Shown here: piece after piece, positions 25,381 to 34,123 of the stretch
Layout: each line of letters starts with the position of its first letter
Position numbering within the stretch: position 1 is the first letter of the stretch
Program-made: the position numbers and the translations under genes
Notes under the pieces: model-generated
What the model was told of the DNA's origin: nothing
Database searches by the model: none
The model's input: only the letters and a program-made list of their open reading frames with translations
NCBI RefSeq assembly: GCF_029945535.1
Contig: NZ_JAQSCU010000012.1
Span: 1-64,000, forward strand
From: Methylotenera sp.
Lineage (GTDB): Bacteria; Pseudomonadota; Gammaproteobacteria; Burkholderiales; Methylophilaceae
Reading direction: 5' to 3'
Length of the DNA: 64,000 bases

Positions 25381-27513
25381 CTAATTTAAAGCCACCTCCA
25401 CCAAATTATCACTAAACGTAGTCGAATGCCCCATATCCCCAAACTCCGCTGAACTAATACAATTGACCGTCCCATTATTCAACTGCCGCCAATACCCAAG
25501 CGTCGCCACAACAATCCCCGCATTCACATCATCCGAAATTTTTGCCAAACCCTCGAATGCACCACGGTCATTAAACACCTTCACCACATCGCCTGCCTTA
25601 ATATTTCTGGCTGTGGCATCCAACTGATTAATCATGACAAACTGCTCACCCTGCCCTTTAATTTTCTCCGCCACATTGGCATAGCATGAGTTTAAAAATC
25701 CATGACTCTTAGGTGAAATAATATTCAAAGGGTACTTAGCCGCCAAAGCTGGGTTGGTATCAGGCGTTTCGCGCGAAGCGACATAATCAGGTAATGGGTC
25801 TATATCCTCACCCGGTTGAAAGCCTTCATACATTTGGCGAAAAGGCCCTGCCACAAAGTTTTTAGCACCTTCTGCGATGAATTGACATTTGCCACTAGGC
25901 GTAGGGAACTCACCTTTGGCATGCCGTGCTCGGGTATCTTTATCACCAAAGGCTTTTAAGCGTGCAAAGCCGTGTTGGCGTAGATAATCTAAATCAATAC
26001 CTTCGCAAGTGGGTGAAGCCCAATCCACGTAATTTTCTAGGCATTCGGTATCGTTCCATTTGAAATTATCTTCTTCGTAGCCCATGCGTTTGGCAAGCTG
26101 CCTAAAGATTTCATTATTAGGAAGCGCCTCGCCTGGTGGGTCTATGCATTTTTCATTGTAAGTGAGGTATAAATGCCCCCACGACAGCACCATGTCTTCC
26201 ATCTCTGCGCCCATGGCGGCTGGCAGCACAATATCGGCATAGGCTGCTGTGTCAGACATAAAATGCTCGGCCACCACTGTAAATAAGTCTTCCCGTTCCA
26301 AGCCTTTGATAATTTTGTCAGTTTCAGGCGCTTGAGTGATGGGGTTGGTGTTCCATACCATCATCGATTTAATCGGCGTATCGAGTTTTGTTTCACCCGT
26401 TAGCACGCGGCCTAGTTGTAGATTGTTAACGACTGGCGTGCCTTCTGGGATTAAATCTGGGCGCGAAATCACACCAAACTTATACGGATGCTCCCACACT
26501 GGGAACTGCAAAGCACCACCGCCTACGTGACGCCATGCGCCTATCAGTGCAGGCAAGCACGTCACTGCCCGAATGGCTTGGCTGCCGCCATAGCTTCTTT
26601 CAAGCGCTACACCTAAGCGAATCGCCGCAGGCGGCGTGGTAGCGTATTCACGTGCAAATTTACGAATATCATCCGCTGAGATACCAGTAATTTCTGCCGC
26701 CCATTCTGGCGTGCGCGTTTTAGCGCGTTCAGCGAGTTCTTTGTAACCTATGGTGTAGTTATCAATATAATCTTGGTCAACCAAACCTTCTGCAATAATC
26801 ACGTTCATCATCGCCATAGCGAGTGCGCCGTCAGTGCCTGGTTTGGGGGCAATATGCCAATCAGCCTCTTTCGCGGTTTTAGAGACGTAAGAATCAATCA
26901 CCACAACTTTGGCACCTCGTTTTTGTGCCTCGTGGATAATATGCCAGTGATGTAAGTTAGTACTTACTGAGTTACATGCCCAAATGACAATGTATTTGGA
27001 GTGGCTAAAGCTTTCAGGGTCAACGCCGGCGGTCGGGCCAACGGTTAACAGCCATGCGGTGCAAGAGCCTTCACCGCAAAAAGTACGCTCGCATACAGTT
27101 GCGCCCATGCGGTTAAAAAATGCGTCGCCACCGTTAAGGCCATGCACCAAGCCTTGGTTGCCCAAATAGCTATTCGGCATAATGGCGTGAGGACCATCAC
27201 TGGCGATTATGGCTTTCCATTTACTGGTAATTTCAGTCAGCGCTTCATCCCAAGTAATACGTTTAAATTGCTTAGTGCCTTTAGCGCCTGTGCGTTTAAG
27301 CGGGTAGAGCAAACGGTCTGGGTGATAGTGTCTTTTTTCGTAATCTTTGAGCTTGACGCACAAGCCGCCGCGCGTCATGGGGTGGTCTTTATTGCCGGTG
27401 ACTGAGATAAGTTTGTTATCTTTAACGGTGTAGACCATGCTGCAAGTGTCTGGGCAATCATGTGGACAGCCGCCGTGAAAGGTTTTAGTGGATGTATCAG
27501 TTGGTGCGTTCAT
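25381..27513 (-). CDS. Molybdopterin-dependent oxidoreductase, substrate unknown
   Basis: A 710-residue DMSO-reductase-superfamily protein. The N-terminal iron-sulfur motif is CPHDCPDTC (Cys16, 20, 24) with a fourth Cys in GGLCVKLKDYEKR. Molybdopterin-binding blocks include AIMPNSYLGNQGLVHG, YIVIWACNSVSTNLHHWH and the C-terminal cap from about residue 590. VCERTFCGEGS lies near the expected metal-ligand region. There is no Tat signal, so it is cytosolic, and no partner subunit lies next to it. It belongs to the stand-alone BisC/formate-dehydrogenase-like group; the substrate cannot be named. Confidence 0.88.
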   Translation of the reverse strand: MNAPTDTSTKTFHGGCPHDCPDTCSMVYTVKDNKLISVTGNKDHPMTRGGLCVKLKDYEKRHYHPDRLLYPLKRTGAKGTKQFKRITWDEALTEITSKWKAIIASDGPHAIMPNSYLGNQGLVHGLNGGDAFFNRMGATVCERTFCGEGSCTAWLLTVGPTAGVDPESFSHSKYIVIWACNSVSTNLHHWHIIHEAQKRGAKVVVIDSYVSKTAKEADWHIAPKPGTDGALAMAMMNVIIAEGLVDQDYIDNYTIGYKELAERAKTRTPEWAAEITGISADDIRKFAREYATTPPAAIRLGVALERSYGGSQAIRAVTCLPALIGAWRHVGGGALQFPVWEHPYKFGVISRPDLIPEGTPVVNNLQLGRVLTGETKLDTPIKSMMVWNTNPITQAPETDKIIKGLEREDLFTVVAEHFMSDTAAYADIVLPAAMGAEMEDMVLSWGHLYLTYNEKCIDPPGEALPNNEIFRQLAKRMGYEEDNFKWNDTECLENYVDWASPTCEGIDLDYLRQHGFARLKAFGDKDTRARHAKGEFPTPSGKCQFIAEGAKNFVAGPFRQMYEGFQPGEDIDPLPDYVASRETPDTNPALAAKYPLNIISPKSHGFLNSCYANVAEKIKGQGEQFVMINQLDATARNIKAGDVVKVFNDRGAFEGLAKISDDVNAGIVVATLGYWRQLNNGTVNCISSAEFGDMGHSTTFSDNLVEVALN

Positions 27514-27678
27514 ACTTCTCTCCGCTTATATTTAAGTTAAGGATTATGTCTGGCCACTTACAACTATTTAATCTCGCAACGATTTAATCACTTTTATTTT
27601 TTAAATTATTTTTAAATCTTGGTCAATATATACCCACCTGTATATCAATGCAATGGCATAATTATCAACTAAATTATC

Positions 27679-28875
27679 GTGCAAACTTTTAAACCAATGA
27701 AAACAAAAAACAATCCTTTGCAATTACTGGGCGGCCTAACTCCAGGGGCGTTTCTGGCGGAATATTGGCAGAAGAAGCCTTTGCTGATTAAAAATGCTAT
27801 TCCTGATTTTACGGGCTTATTAAGTCCTGATGAACTTGCTGGCTTAGCTTGCGAGGATGAAGTGCAGTCACGCATTGTGGAATATAAAAAAGGTAAATGG
27901 CATGCAACACATGGCCCATTTGATGATGAAGCCTTTGCTAATCTGCCTGAAAAACCAACAGCTGATAACAATTGGACGCTACTTGTGCAAAGCGTGAATC
28001 ACCACCTACCCGAAGGCGCCGCCTTGTTACAGCGATTCGATTTCATTCCACACGCGAGGCTTGACGATTTAATGGTGAGTTACGCGCCCAATGGCGGCGG
28101 CGTAGGGCCGCATTTTGATAGTTATGATGTATTCCTATTGCAAGGCCAAGGCAAACGACTATGGCGCATTAGCGAGCAAACTGATTTAAGCTTGGTTGAT
28201 GGTGCACCATTACGTATCTTGCAGAATTTTGACATCTCGCAAGAGTGGCTGCTTGAAGCAGGCGATATGCTTTATTTGCCACCTCATCTTGCACATTGGG
28301 GTATTGCTGTGTCCGATGGGGCGATAGACTGCATGACCTACTCTATTGGCTTTAGAGCGCCTAAAAACCAAGAGCTTGCTACTGAGTTTTTAGGTTTCAT
28401 GCAGGATCAACTGAATCAAGATAAGCTTGTATTAGATGGAATCTATCAAGATGCAGATTTAAGCTTACAAGACCACCCTGCCGAAATTGGCAAAGAAATG
28501 ATTACTAAAGTCAGTGTGAATTTACAAAAGATTCAATGGTCAGATAAAGTGATTGCAGAGTTTTTAGGAACGTATCTTTCTGAACCTAAACCCGATGTTG
28601 TATTTGAACCAAATAAAAAAATGTCTATGCGTAACTTTAGCGAAAAGCTGGCAAAGATCGGCATTGCACTGGATTTAAAAAGCCAAATGCTATTTTCCAC
28701 AGATCACTTTTATCTCAATGGCGAAGTCGCAACATGGATAGGCGAGCCCGCAAAAATTCTAACTAAGCTTGCAGATCAACGTTATATTGAGGCTAGCAGC
28801 ATTCAAGATGCACTATTGCTGCAACAGCTTTATGATTGGTATATTGCAGGTTACCTGAGTTTTGATTCTTTATAA
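27679..28875 (+). CDS. Cupin/JmjC-type ribosomal protein L16 hydroxylase (RoxA/YcfD-like)
   Basis: A 398-residue Fe(II)/2-oxoglutarate oxygenase. The iron triad starts with HFD in GVGPHFDSYDVFLLQ (His145, Asp147) and ends with a His in LPPHLAHWGIAV. Residues 1-40 (LGGLTPGAFLAEYWQKKPLL) match the YcfD/RoxA start, whose E. coli member hydroxylates an Arg of ribosomal protein L16. The first codon may be the GTG at 27679 or the ATG at 27697. It is followed closely by two further genes in the same direction. Confidence 0.88.
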   Translation: MQTFKPMKTKNNPLQLLGGLTPGAFLAEYWQKKPLLIKNAIPDFTGLLSPDELAGLACEDEVQSRIVEYKKGKWHATHGPFDDEAFANLPEKPTADNNWTLLVQSVNHHLPEGAALLQRFDFIPHARLDDLMVSYAPNGGGVGPHFDSYDVFLLQGQGKRLWRISEQTDLSLVDGAPLRILQNFDISQEWLLEAGDMLYLPPHLAHWGIAVSDGAIDCMTYSIGFRAPKNQELATEFLGFMQDQLNQDKLVLDGIYQDADLSLQDHPAEIGKEMITKVSVNLQKIQWSDKVIAEFLGTYLSEPKPDVVFEPNKKMSMRNFSEKLAKIGIALDLKSQMLFSTDHFYLNGEVATWIGEPAKILTKLADQRYIEASSIQDALLLQQLYDWYIAGYLSFDSL

Positions 28876-28888
28876 GATATTTAAACCT

Positions 28889-29395
28889 ATGACTACTAAC
28901 GACATTAATAACGAACTTACTCCAGACCAGATCATGGTTGGTGAGCACCTATACGCCGAGGCCATTAATCTAATTTTAGCCAGTGCAGAGCGTGAGTTAT
29001 TGATTTTTGACCAAGATTTAAGTCATGGCGATTTTGCCAGTAAACAAAAATATGCGTTGTTTCAAGCGTTTTTAAATAAAAGTCCAAGCAATCAACTAAC
29101 GATTGTTTTACAAGACACAGGATTTTTTCAAAACAAATGCCCACGTTTACTAGAGTTATTAACGATTTACGGGCACAAAATGACGGTGTACGAAACCAAT
29201 CAATCGGCAAAGCACGCGAAAGACTGCTTCATATTGGCTGATGACAAACATTACGTTAAGCGTATACACATCGACCAAGCGCGTTTTAGGTATGGTATGG
29301 ATGATCTTGCAACGGCGGGATTACTCAATACACGATTCAAAGAGTTGCTTGAGGCAATACAAGATGTTGTGACTATTTCAAGACTAGGTTTATGA
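28889..29395 (+). CDS. Uncharacterised protein (DUF7931-like)
   Basis: A 168-residue protein starting MTTNDINNELTP at the ATG 14 bases after the oxygenase stop; a TTG further up overlaps that gene and is less likely. The fold looks like a partial phospholipase-D-type domain (AERELLIFDQDLSHGDF, LTIVLQDTGFF) without the HKD catalytic motifs. I associate small proteins of this kind with neighbours of YcfD-like oxygenases in beta- and gammaproteobacteria. The family name is from memory; the role is unknown. Its stop overlaps the next start (ATGA). Confidence 0.7.
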   Translation: MTTNDINNELTPDQIMVGEHLYAEAINLILASAERELLIFDQDLSHGDFASKQKYALFQAFLNKSPSNQLTIVLQDTGFFQNKCPRLLELLTIYGHKMTVYETNQSAKHAKDCFILADDKHYVKRIHIDQARFRYGMDDLATAGLLNTRFKELLEAIQDVVTISRLGL

Positions 29396-30246
29396 AGCTA
29401 CGAAACTCGATTACTGGCAAATGGTTAGGAACACTTTCGCTAGTAGGCTATTTACTTACACTATCGCTATACTCAGTCAATGCACTAGCGGCAACCGAGT
29501 TTAAGATTATTGACTTACAACATCATTTTGCTGAAGACATTCTACCCATCATTCAGCCTTTAGTCGGTAGCGATGGCACTGCAACTGGCATGCAGAACCA
29601 CTTAATTATTCGAGCTAGCCCAGAAAAAATGATAGAGATAGAGCAAATTATCTCTACATTGGACGTTGAGCGTCAAAATCTTAGAATTACAGTAAGTCAC
29701 CAAAGTAATTTACAGTCTAACAATGATAACGTTACCGTGAGTGGTCGCAAGCGCATAGGCAAGGTCACCATAGGAACGAATAAATATCCTAGAAATGCAG
29801 TTGATGGCGTTCAACTAGATATTGAAAACAATCAAAGTAGCATACGCAGCAATGGTAACCAATTCATCAACGTGATGGATGGTGAGCGCGCATTTATTCG
29901 AGTTGGACAATCAGTACCATATACCCAAGAATGGGTCACGCTAACCCAGCGCTATACAAGTATTCAGCGCAAAACCGAATTCGTGGATATCAGCACAGGA
30001 TTCTCCGTGCGGCCTCGTAGCATTGGCAATCAAATCGAACTAGAGATCACGCCAAGAATTGCGCAGCTCAACCAAAATAAATATATAGACTTTGAAGAAC
30101 TCAGTACGATTGTTAGGGTGAATCGTGGCGAATGGCTTGATTTAGGTGGGACCATGCAACAAAAAGATGAGGTCAGCCGCGCTATTTTAAGTAGACAAAA
30201 TGGCGAGCAACTCCAGAACAATTCACTGTCGATTCGTGTGGAATAG
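29392..30246 (+). CDS. Orphan secretin-like exported protein
   Basis: A 284-residue protein with a signal peptide (residues 1-33, cleavage after SVNALA). It then has an N-type secretin domain (FAEDILPIIQPLVG, NHLIIRASPEKMIEIEQII) and a C-terminal half like the secretin beta-domain (MDGERAFIRVGQSVPY, LEITPRI, GEWLDLGGTMQQ). True secretins are about twice as long and come with ATPase and pseudopilin genes; none is here. It is translationally coupled (ATGA) to the gene upstream. It may be a periplasmic or outer-membrane accessory protein. Confidence 0.75.
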   Translation: MKLRNSITGKWLGTLSLVGYLLTLSLYSVNALAATEFKIIDLQHHFAEDILPIIQPLVGSDGTATGMQNHLIIRASPEKMIEIEQIISTLDVERQNLRITVSHQSNLQSNNDNVTVSGRKRIGKVTIGTNKYPRNAVDGVQLDIENNQSSIRSNGNQFINVMDGERAFIRVGQSVPYTQEWVTLTQRYTSIQRKTEFVDISTGFSVRPRSIGNQIELEITPRIAQLNQNKYIDFEELSTIVRVNRGEWLDLGGTMQQKDEVSRAILSRQNGEQLQNNSLSIRVE

Positions 30247-30449
30247 GGAAAAATTGATACAAAACTGTTAATTGTTGTGAAAATAATACATTTAGTTGGA
30301 AATTTTGTCGCTTTCTTCTTGAAAGACACTGGTTTTTTAAAAAAAAACTGGTAAAATTTGCATCACTCGGTATAGCTAATTAGGTAAAACTTTTAAGCGG
30401 TTATCGAAAAAAGTTTTTTTAACTAGTTATAAACCTTAAGGAATAAAAA

Positions 30450-30701
30450 ATGACACGTTCTATTTTACTAGCTGCATTATTAGCTCTTGCTCTAACTGCT
30501 TGTGGCGAAAAAGCTGCTGAAGCTCCTGCTGCTGATGCAGCTGCTGCCGCTGAAGCTGCTGCACCTGCTGCTGCCGAAGCTGCTGCACCTGCTGCTGCCG
30601 AAGCTGCTGCACCTGCTGCTGCCGAAGCTGCTGCACCTGCTGCTGCTGAAGCTGCTGCACCTGCTGCCGCTGAAGCTGCTGCTCCTGAAGCTGCTAAGTA
30701 A
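30450..30701 (+). CDS. Small Ala-rich repeat lipoprotein
   Basis: An 83-residue lipoprotein with a lipobox ending LALTAC (Cys18). The mature part is almost only an 8-residue repeat, EAAAPAAA, five full copies and a partial one, encoded by 24-base repeats. Such a chain would form a flexible or helical periplasmic rod. A good AAGGA precedes the ATG and a strong terminator follows, so the gene is expressed alone. The function is unknown; a spacer or cell-wall role is a guess. Confidence 0.8.
   Translation: MTRSILLAALLALALTACGEKAAEAPAADAAAAAEAAAPAAAEAAAPAAAEAAAPAAAEAAAPAAAEAAAPAAAEAAAPEAAK
30552..30692 (+). repeat. 24-bp tandem repeat tract in the lipoprotein gene
   Basis: Five consecutive 24-base units start at 30552, 30576, 30600, 30624 and 30648, then a shortened sixth. 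The first three are identical (GAAGCTGCTGCACC...), the later ones differ by one or two bases. Being a multiple of three, copy-number change keeps the frame and alters only protein length. Confidence 0.9.
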
Positions 30702-30723
30702 TTAGCCTTTAGTCAGAAGTGAC

Positions 30724-30750
30724 AAAAGCCGACTTTTAGTCGGCTTTTTT
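30724..30750. terminator. Terminator between the lipoprotein and MBL-fold genes
   Basis: AAAAGCCGAC and GTCGGCTTTT form a perfect 10-base stem around TTTTA, followed by T. It sits between convergent genes and can act in both directions. Confidence 0.85.
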
Positions 30751-30778
30751 ACGTGTATCATTTCTATACTTATTCCAT

Positions 30779-31558
30779 TCAACTCGAAGTAATCTCTCGC
30801 CAATTAAAACCTTGTAGCTGGTCAGCAATTCCAACCCAATCATCATCGCAACCTAATACTTTTGCCAAGCTAGCCTTAGCAAGGGCTGGTGTATTGTTTT
30901 TTGCACTTAGGTGTGCAGCCAGAATGTGTTGTAACTGACTGTTATCTAATTTTGATAGTAAATTTGCTGAATCTAAATTTTCTAGATGCCCTAAATCTCC
31001 ACCTACACGCTTTTTGAGCGCCCAGCTATATGGTCCAGTTTGCAACATACTGGCATCATGATTACATTCCAATACCAGCGCTTTACAGCCACTTAACGTT
31101 TCAACAATATGCGGCGTAATGCGACCAACGTCCGTCAGTACGCCTAACTTGTGGTTACCATCAGAAAAAACGCATTGCATCGGTTCGCGCGCATCATGCG
31201 GCACGGGGTATGGCTGAACGTAAATATCACCCACAGAAAATTCACTATGGCTATCAACAACATTCAATTGAAGGTCATGCTGTGCGGGGATATATCTGCT
31301 AGACATTTTAAGTGTGCCATAGGTGAGCCACACGGGGATTTTGTACTTAGCAGCAAATTTAAACGCGCCGCCAGCGTGATCATCATGTTCATGCGTGATG
31401 ACGATGCCAGCTAAATCATCTGGCTGTAGATCTAAGCGTGCCAGTCTGGTGAGCGTTTCTTTAATACTAAACCCACAATCCAACATGAGTCTAGTTTGGT
31501 TGATTTCTACGACTAGCGCATTGCCAGCACTGCCACTACCCAGCGAAGCAAAGCGCAT
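30779..31558 (-). CDS. MBL-fold metallo-hydrolase (YycJ/WalJ-like)
   Basis: A 259-residue cytosolic metallo-beta-lactamase-fold protein. The metal-binding motif is THEHDDHAGG, preceded by the family start RFASLGSGSAGNALVVE and LMLDCGFS; later blocks are LGVLTDVGRIT, LVLECNHD and HILAAHLSAKNN. This layout matches YycJ/WalJ and related nucleases or phosphodiesterases. The substrate is not known. It is downstream of bamC with a 43-base gap, so it may end the dapA-bamC transcript. Confidence 0.88.
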   Translation of the reverse strand: MRFASLGSGSAGNALVVEINQTRLMLDCGFSIKETLTRLARLDLQPDDLAGIVITHEHDDHAGGAFKFAAKYKIPVWLTYGTLKMSSRYIPAQHDLQLNVVDSHSEFSVGDIYVQPYPVPHDAREPMQCVFSDGNHKLGVLTDVGRITPHIVETLSGCKALVLECNHDASMLQTGPYSWALKKRVGGDLGHLENLDSANLLSKLDNSQLQHILAAHLSAKNNTPALAKASLAKVLGCDDDWVGIADQLQGFNWREITSS

Positions 31559-31601
31559 CGTATATTGATTAAGCCATACCTAGGTCAATACCCAGATAAA
31601 A

Positions 31602-32867
31602 CTATTTTAACTGCTCATACATTAGTGCAACAATTCGGTTTGCCGTAGTCGTTTTAACGCGGCCACCGTCTTTATCAACCACTGTCACCGTAGTACCGCC
31701 TTTTTCACCATCAGCTACTTTGATGCGATATTGTTTTTCTGGATTAGTTTTTTGTTTGTCGTCACTACCCCAAAATTTTAGTTTCTCAACCATGCTTTTT
31801 TCTTCTTTAGCTTCTTTACCAGCTCCAGAAGTTTCTTTTTTGTCATCATCGCCCCAGAACTTCAAGGTTTCAAATAATCCTTTCTTTTTCTGTGGCGTAT
31901 CGTCGATATCGACATCGGCATAACGCACAAAGAATAGCCCGTTTGAGCGATCTTTATCTTCAATCACAAAGCCTACTCGGTCTAAAGCTAAACCAACTCG
32001 ACGCCATGCACGGTCAAAAGCATCATTTAACACTAAGGTCGCACTACCATCTGCTTCTTTAATAACGTCTGCACGTTTTGGTGTTGTAGCTTGCGCCAAT
32101 ATTGTTTTAGATTTTTGTTCTTCAACACCAAGTTTTACCATTAAGCGACGTAATAACTCTGCATCTAATTCAGCATCTCTGGCATCAGCTGTCACTGCAG
32201 TTTTTGCATCAGCTCTATATCCAGTATCAATTTCACCAAGTTGCGTTTGTACACGGTTTTTACCGTCATCCGGTGCTCCGCTTACTGAGCGATGCGTCAT
32301 ATAGATTTCAGTCGTATTCGCTTCATCACCGCGATCTAAACGTGTACGGAATTTTTTCTTATCCGCAAAACCTGATAGTTTATCTAACCATTTATCAAAT
32401 TTTTCGCCTACATTGCCTGACTCATCTTTTTTAATAGCTTCAGAGTCAATCCATTCAGTTTCCATTACGCCAATTTGTGCATCTTCTGAACGCACAGCAA
32501 ATCCTTGATCGGTCCAGAACTCGCGAATCACAGGCCAGATTTTTTCCGCAGGTGCATTCACTACCAACCAACGCTGCGCACCGGCTCTTTCTAATCTAAC
32601 ACCATCAGGATTCGTTAATACTTTCTCAACACCCGCTTCTTGACTATCTTGCGCTTGGCTGTATGTTGAATAGCTAGTATTGCCTGGAATAGAATATGCA
32701 TCGCTAACCGGGCTAGCGGTTAAGTCTGGCGGCACTTCTAATGGCTTAGATCTGCTAGCGCCTTTATAATCTGACTCGTTATTGATAAACGGAATAGAAT
32801 CGCAACCGACTAAAGTGGCAGTGAGTAGCATGTAAATGGCAGTGCGCTTGATATGCATTTGTTTCAT
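31602..32867 (-). CDS. bamC: Outer membrane protein assembly factor BamC
   Basis: A 421-residue lipoprotein of the BAM complex. The signal ends in LTATLVGC (Cys22). The N-tail carries SKPLEVPPDLTASP, the conserved peptide that binds BamD. Two helix-grip domains follow (RWLVVNAPAEKIWPVIREFW and LNDAFDRAWRRVGLALDRVGF). The second domain is interrupted by a charged insert with two LKFWG-D-DK units, which makes the protein longer than E. coli BamC. The gene follows dapA, the classic arrangement. Confidence 0.92.
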   Translation of the reverse strand: MKQMHIKRTAIYMLLTATLVGCDSIPFINNESDYKGASRSKPLEVPPDLTASPVSDAYSIPGNTSYSTYSQAQDSQEAGVEKVLTNPDGVRLERAGAQRWLVVNAPAEKIWPVIREFWTDQGFAVRSEDAQIGVMETEWIDSEAIKKDESGNVGEKFDKWLDKLSGFADKKKFRTRLDRGDEANTTEIYMTHRSVSGAPDDGKNRVQTQLGEIDTGYRADAKTAVTADARDAELDAELLRRLMVKLGVEEQKSKTILAQATTPKRADVIKEADGSATLVLNDAFDRAWRRVGLALDRVGFVIEDKDRSNGLFFVRYADVDIDDTPQKKKGLFETLKFWGDDDKKETSGAGKEAKEEKSMVEKLKFWGSDDKQKTNPEKQYRIKVADGEKGGTTVTVVDKDGGRVKTTTANRIVALMYEQLK

Positions 32868-32928
32868 TCAGACCTCTTGAGAAAACGATTTTTCTTTATG
32901 TAAAAAGTGCTTTATATAAAAATATGAC

Positions 32929-33822
32929 TTATAAAATACCCGCTGGTTTGCATGCATTGCGTAATACATCATGATATTGCGCAGACAAATGCACCATAGG
33001 TAACCGGATACCCATTTTAATTAAACCCATTTGCGCTAATACCCATTTAACTGGCATTGGGTTAGCTTCAACAAATAATTTTTGATGCAACTGGAATAGT
33101 TTCGCATTGATTTCACGTGCTTTAATCGCATCACCCGCAACAGCCGCAACACACATCTCGTGCATCAATTTTGGCGCCACGTTGCCAGTTACTGTAATCA
33201 CGCCTTTACCGCCAAGCAGCATTAAAGACATTGCGGTAGCATCATCGCCACTTAACACAGCGAAGTCTTTTGGTGCGCGTAAGATTAAATCCGTCCCACG
33301 CTCTATGCCGCCTGTGGCATCTTTAATACCAATAATATTTTTGTGAACGGCTAAACGTAGAGTTGTATCATTAGTAAGATCACAACCTGTGCGACCTGGT
33401 ACGTTATATAGAATCTGTGGAATATCAACAGCATTGGCGATTGCCATAAAATGCTGATACAAACCTTCTTGTGTAGGTTTATTGTAATAAGGCGCCACCA
33501 GCAAGCAAGCATCCACACCTAGTTCTTTGGCTTTCTGTGTGAGTTCGATGGCTTCTTTAGTTGAGTTAGCACCAGTGCCTGCAATGACAGGCACACGACC
33601 ATTCACTTGGCTCACTGCCGTTTTTATCAATAGACAATGTTCATCAAAGTCTACCGTTGGTGATTCACCTGTAGTACCTACAATGACAATCCCATCGGTA
33701 CCTTGATCAATATGATAATCAATCAACGCGTTCAATGAGGGTATATCTAAACGCCCGTCATCAAACATTGGCGTAACGATAGCAACTAGACTACCTTGAG
33801 CGACTAAACTACCTTGCAGCAT
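32929..33822 (-). CDS. dapA: 4-hydroxy-tetrahydrodipicolinate synthase DapA
   Basis: Condenses pyruvate with aspartate semialdehyde in lysine and diaminopimelate synthesis. The TIM barrel shows GTTGESPTVDFDEH, the Tyr in VAPYYNKPTQEG and the Schiff-base Lys in IIGIKDATGG. The N-terminus is odd: MLQGSLVAQGSLVAIVTP has the segment QGSLVA twice, whereas relatives have it once. The copies differ at two synonymous positions. The start has AGG six bases upstream. Lysine feedback cannot be judged from sequence. Confidence 0.95.
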   Translation of the reverse strand: MLQGSLVAQGSLVAIVTPMFDDGRLDIPSLNALIDYHIDQGTDGIVIVGTTGESPTVDFDEHCLLIKTAVSQVNGRVPVIAGTGANSTKEAIELTQKAKELGVDACLLVAPYYNKPTQEGLYQHFMAIANAVDIPQILYNVPGRTGCDLTNDTTLRLAVHKNIIGIKDATGGIERGTDLILRAPKDFAVLSGDDATAMSLMLLGGKGVITVTGNVAPKLMHEMCVAAVAGDAIKAREINAKLFQLHQKLFVEANPMPVKWVLAQMGLIKMGIRLPMVHLSAQYHDVLRNACKPAGIL

Positions 33823-34123
33823 AGCAAACCTAAACTATTTGTAATTCACTATTTTAACTTAAAAGTTCAGTAAATAAACAGCTTCTATATGCAAACTTAT
33901 CAGCTAGCTAATTTGCTGATTGGTAATAAATATTCGATGTGCTTATATCTGTATAATTACACATGCTTTGATAAGCGTAAAACTTAGCGTTATATTTCAC
34001 GTCATAATGCTATGAATGCTGTTTTGACAGGCTTTTCTGGGGTTCGCGGTCAAGCTTAAACACGGTATAATTCGCACTGATTTACCCTATCAATTACTTA
34101 ATCAGTATTGCACAGAAGCTCAT
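33823..34123. other. Divergent promoter region between dapA and rnfA
   Basis: About 300 bases without a gene. It must hold promoters for both the dapA-bamC and the rnf operons. The best -10 box is a perfect TATAAT at 34066-34071 toward rnfA. Nothing else stands out. Confidence 0.6.
34043..34071 (+). promoter_or_regulatory. Candidate rnf operon promoter
   Basis: TATAAT at 34066-34071 is a perfect -10 box; TTCGCG at 34043-34048 is a weak -35 with a 17-base spacer. The distance to the rnfA ATG is about 50 bases. An exact TTGACA at 34024-34029 lies too far upstream to pair with it. Confidence 0.4.

Noticed and set aside
25381-27513. Selenocysteine formate dehydrogenase
   Set aside because: There is no in-frame TGA; the ligand region has ordinary Cys codons.
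30460-30705. Gln/Leu-rich frames in and opposite the Ala-repeat lipoprotein
   Set aside because: They are the same 24-base repeat read in other frames; only the Ala frame has a lipobox and a ribosome-binding site.
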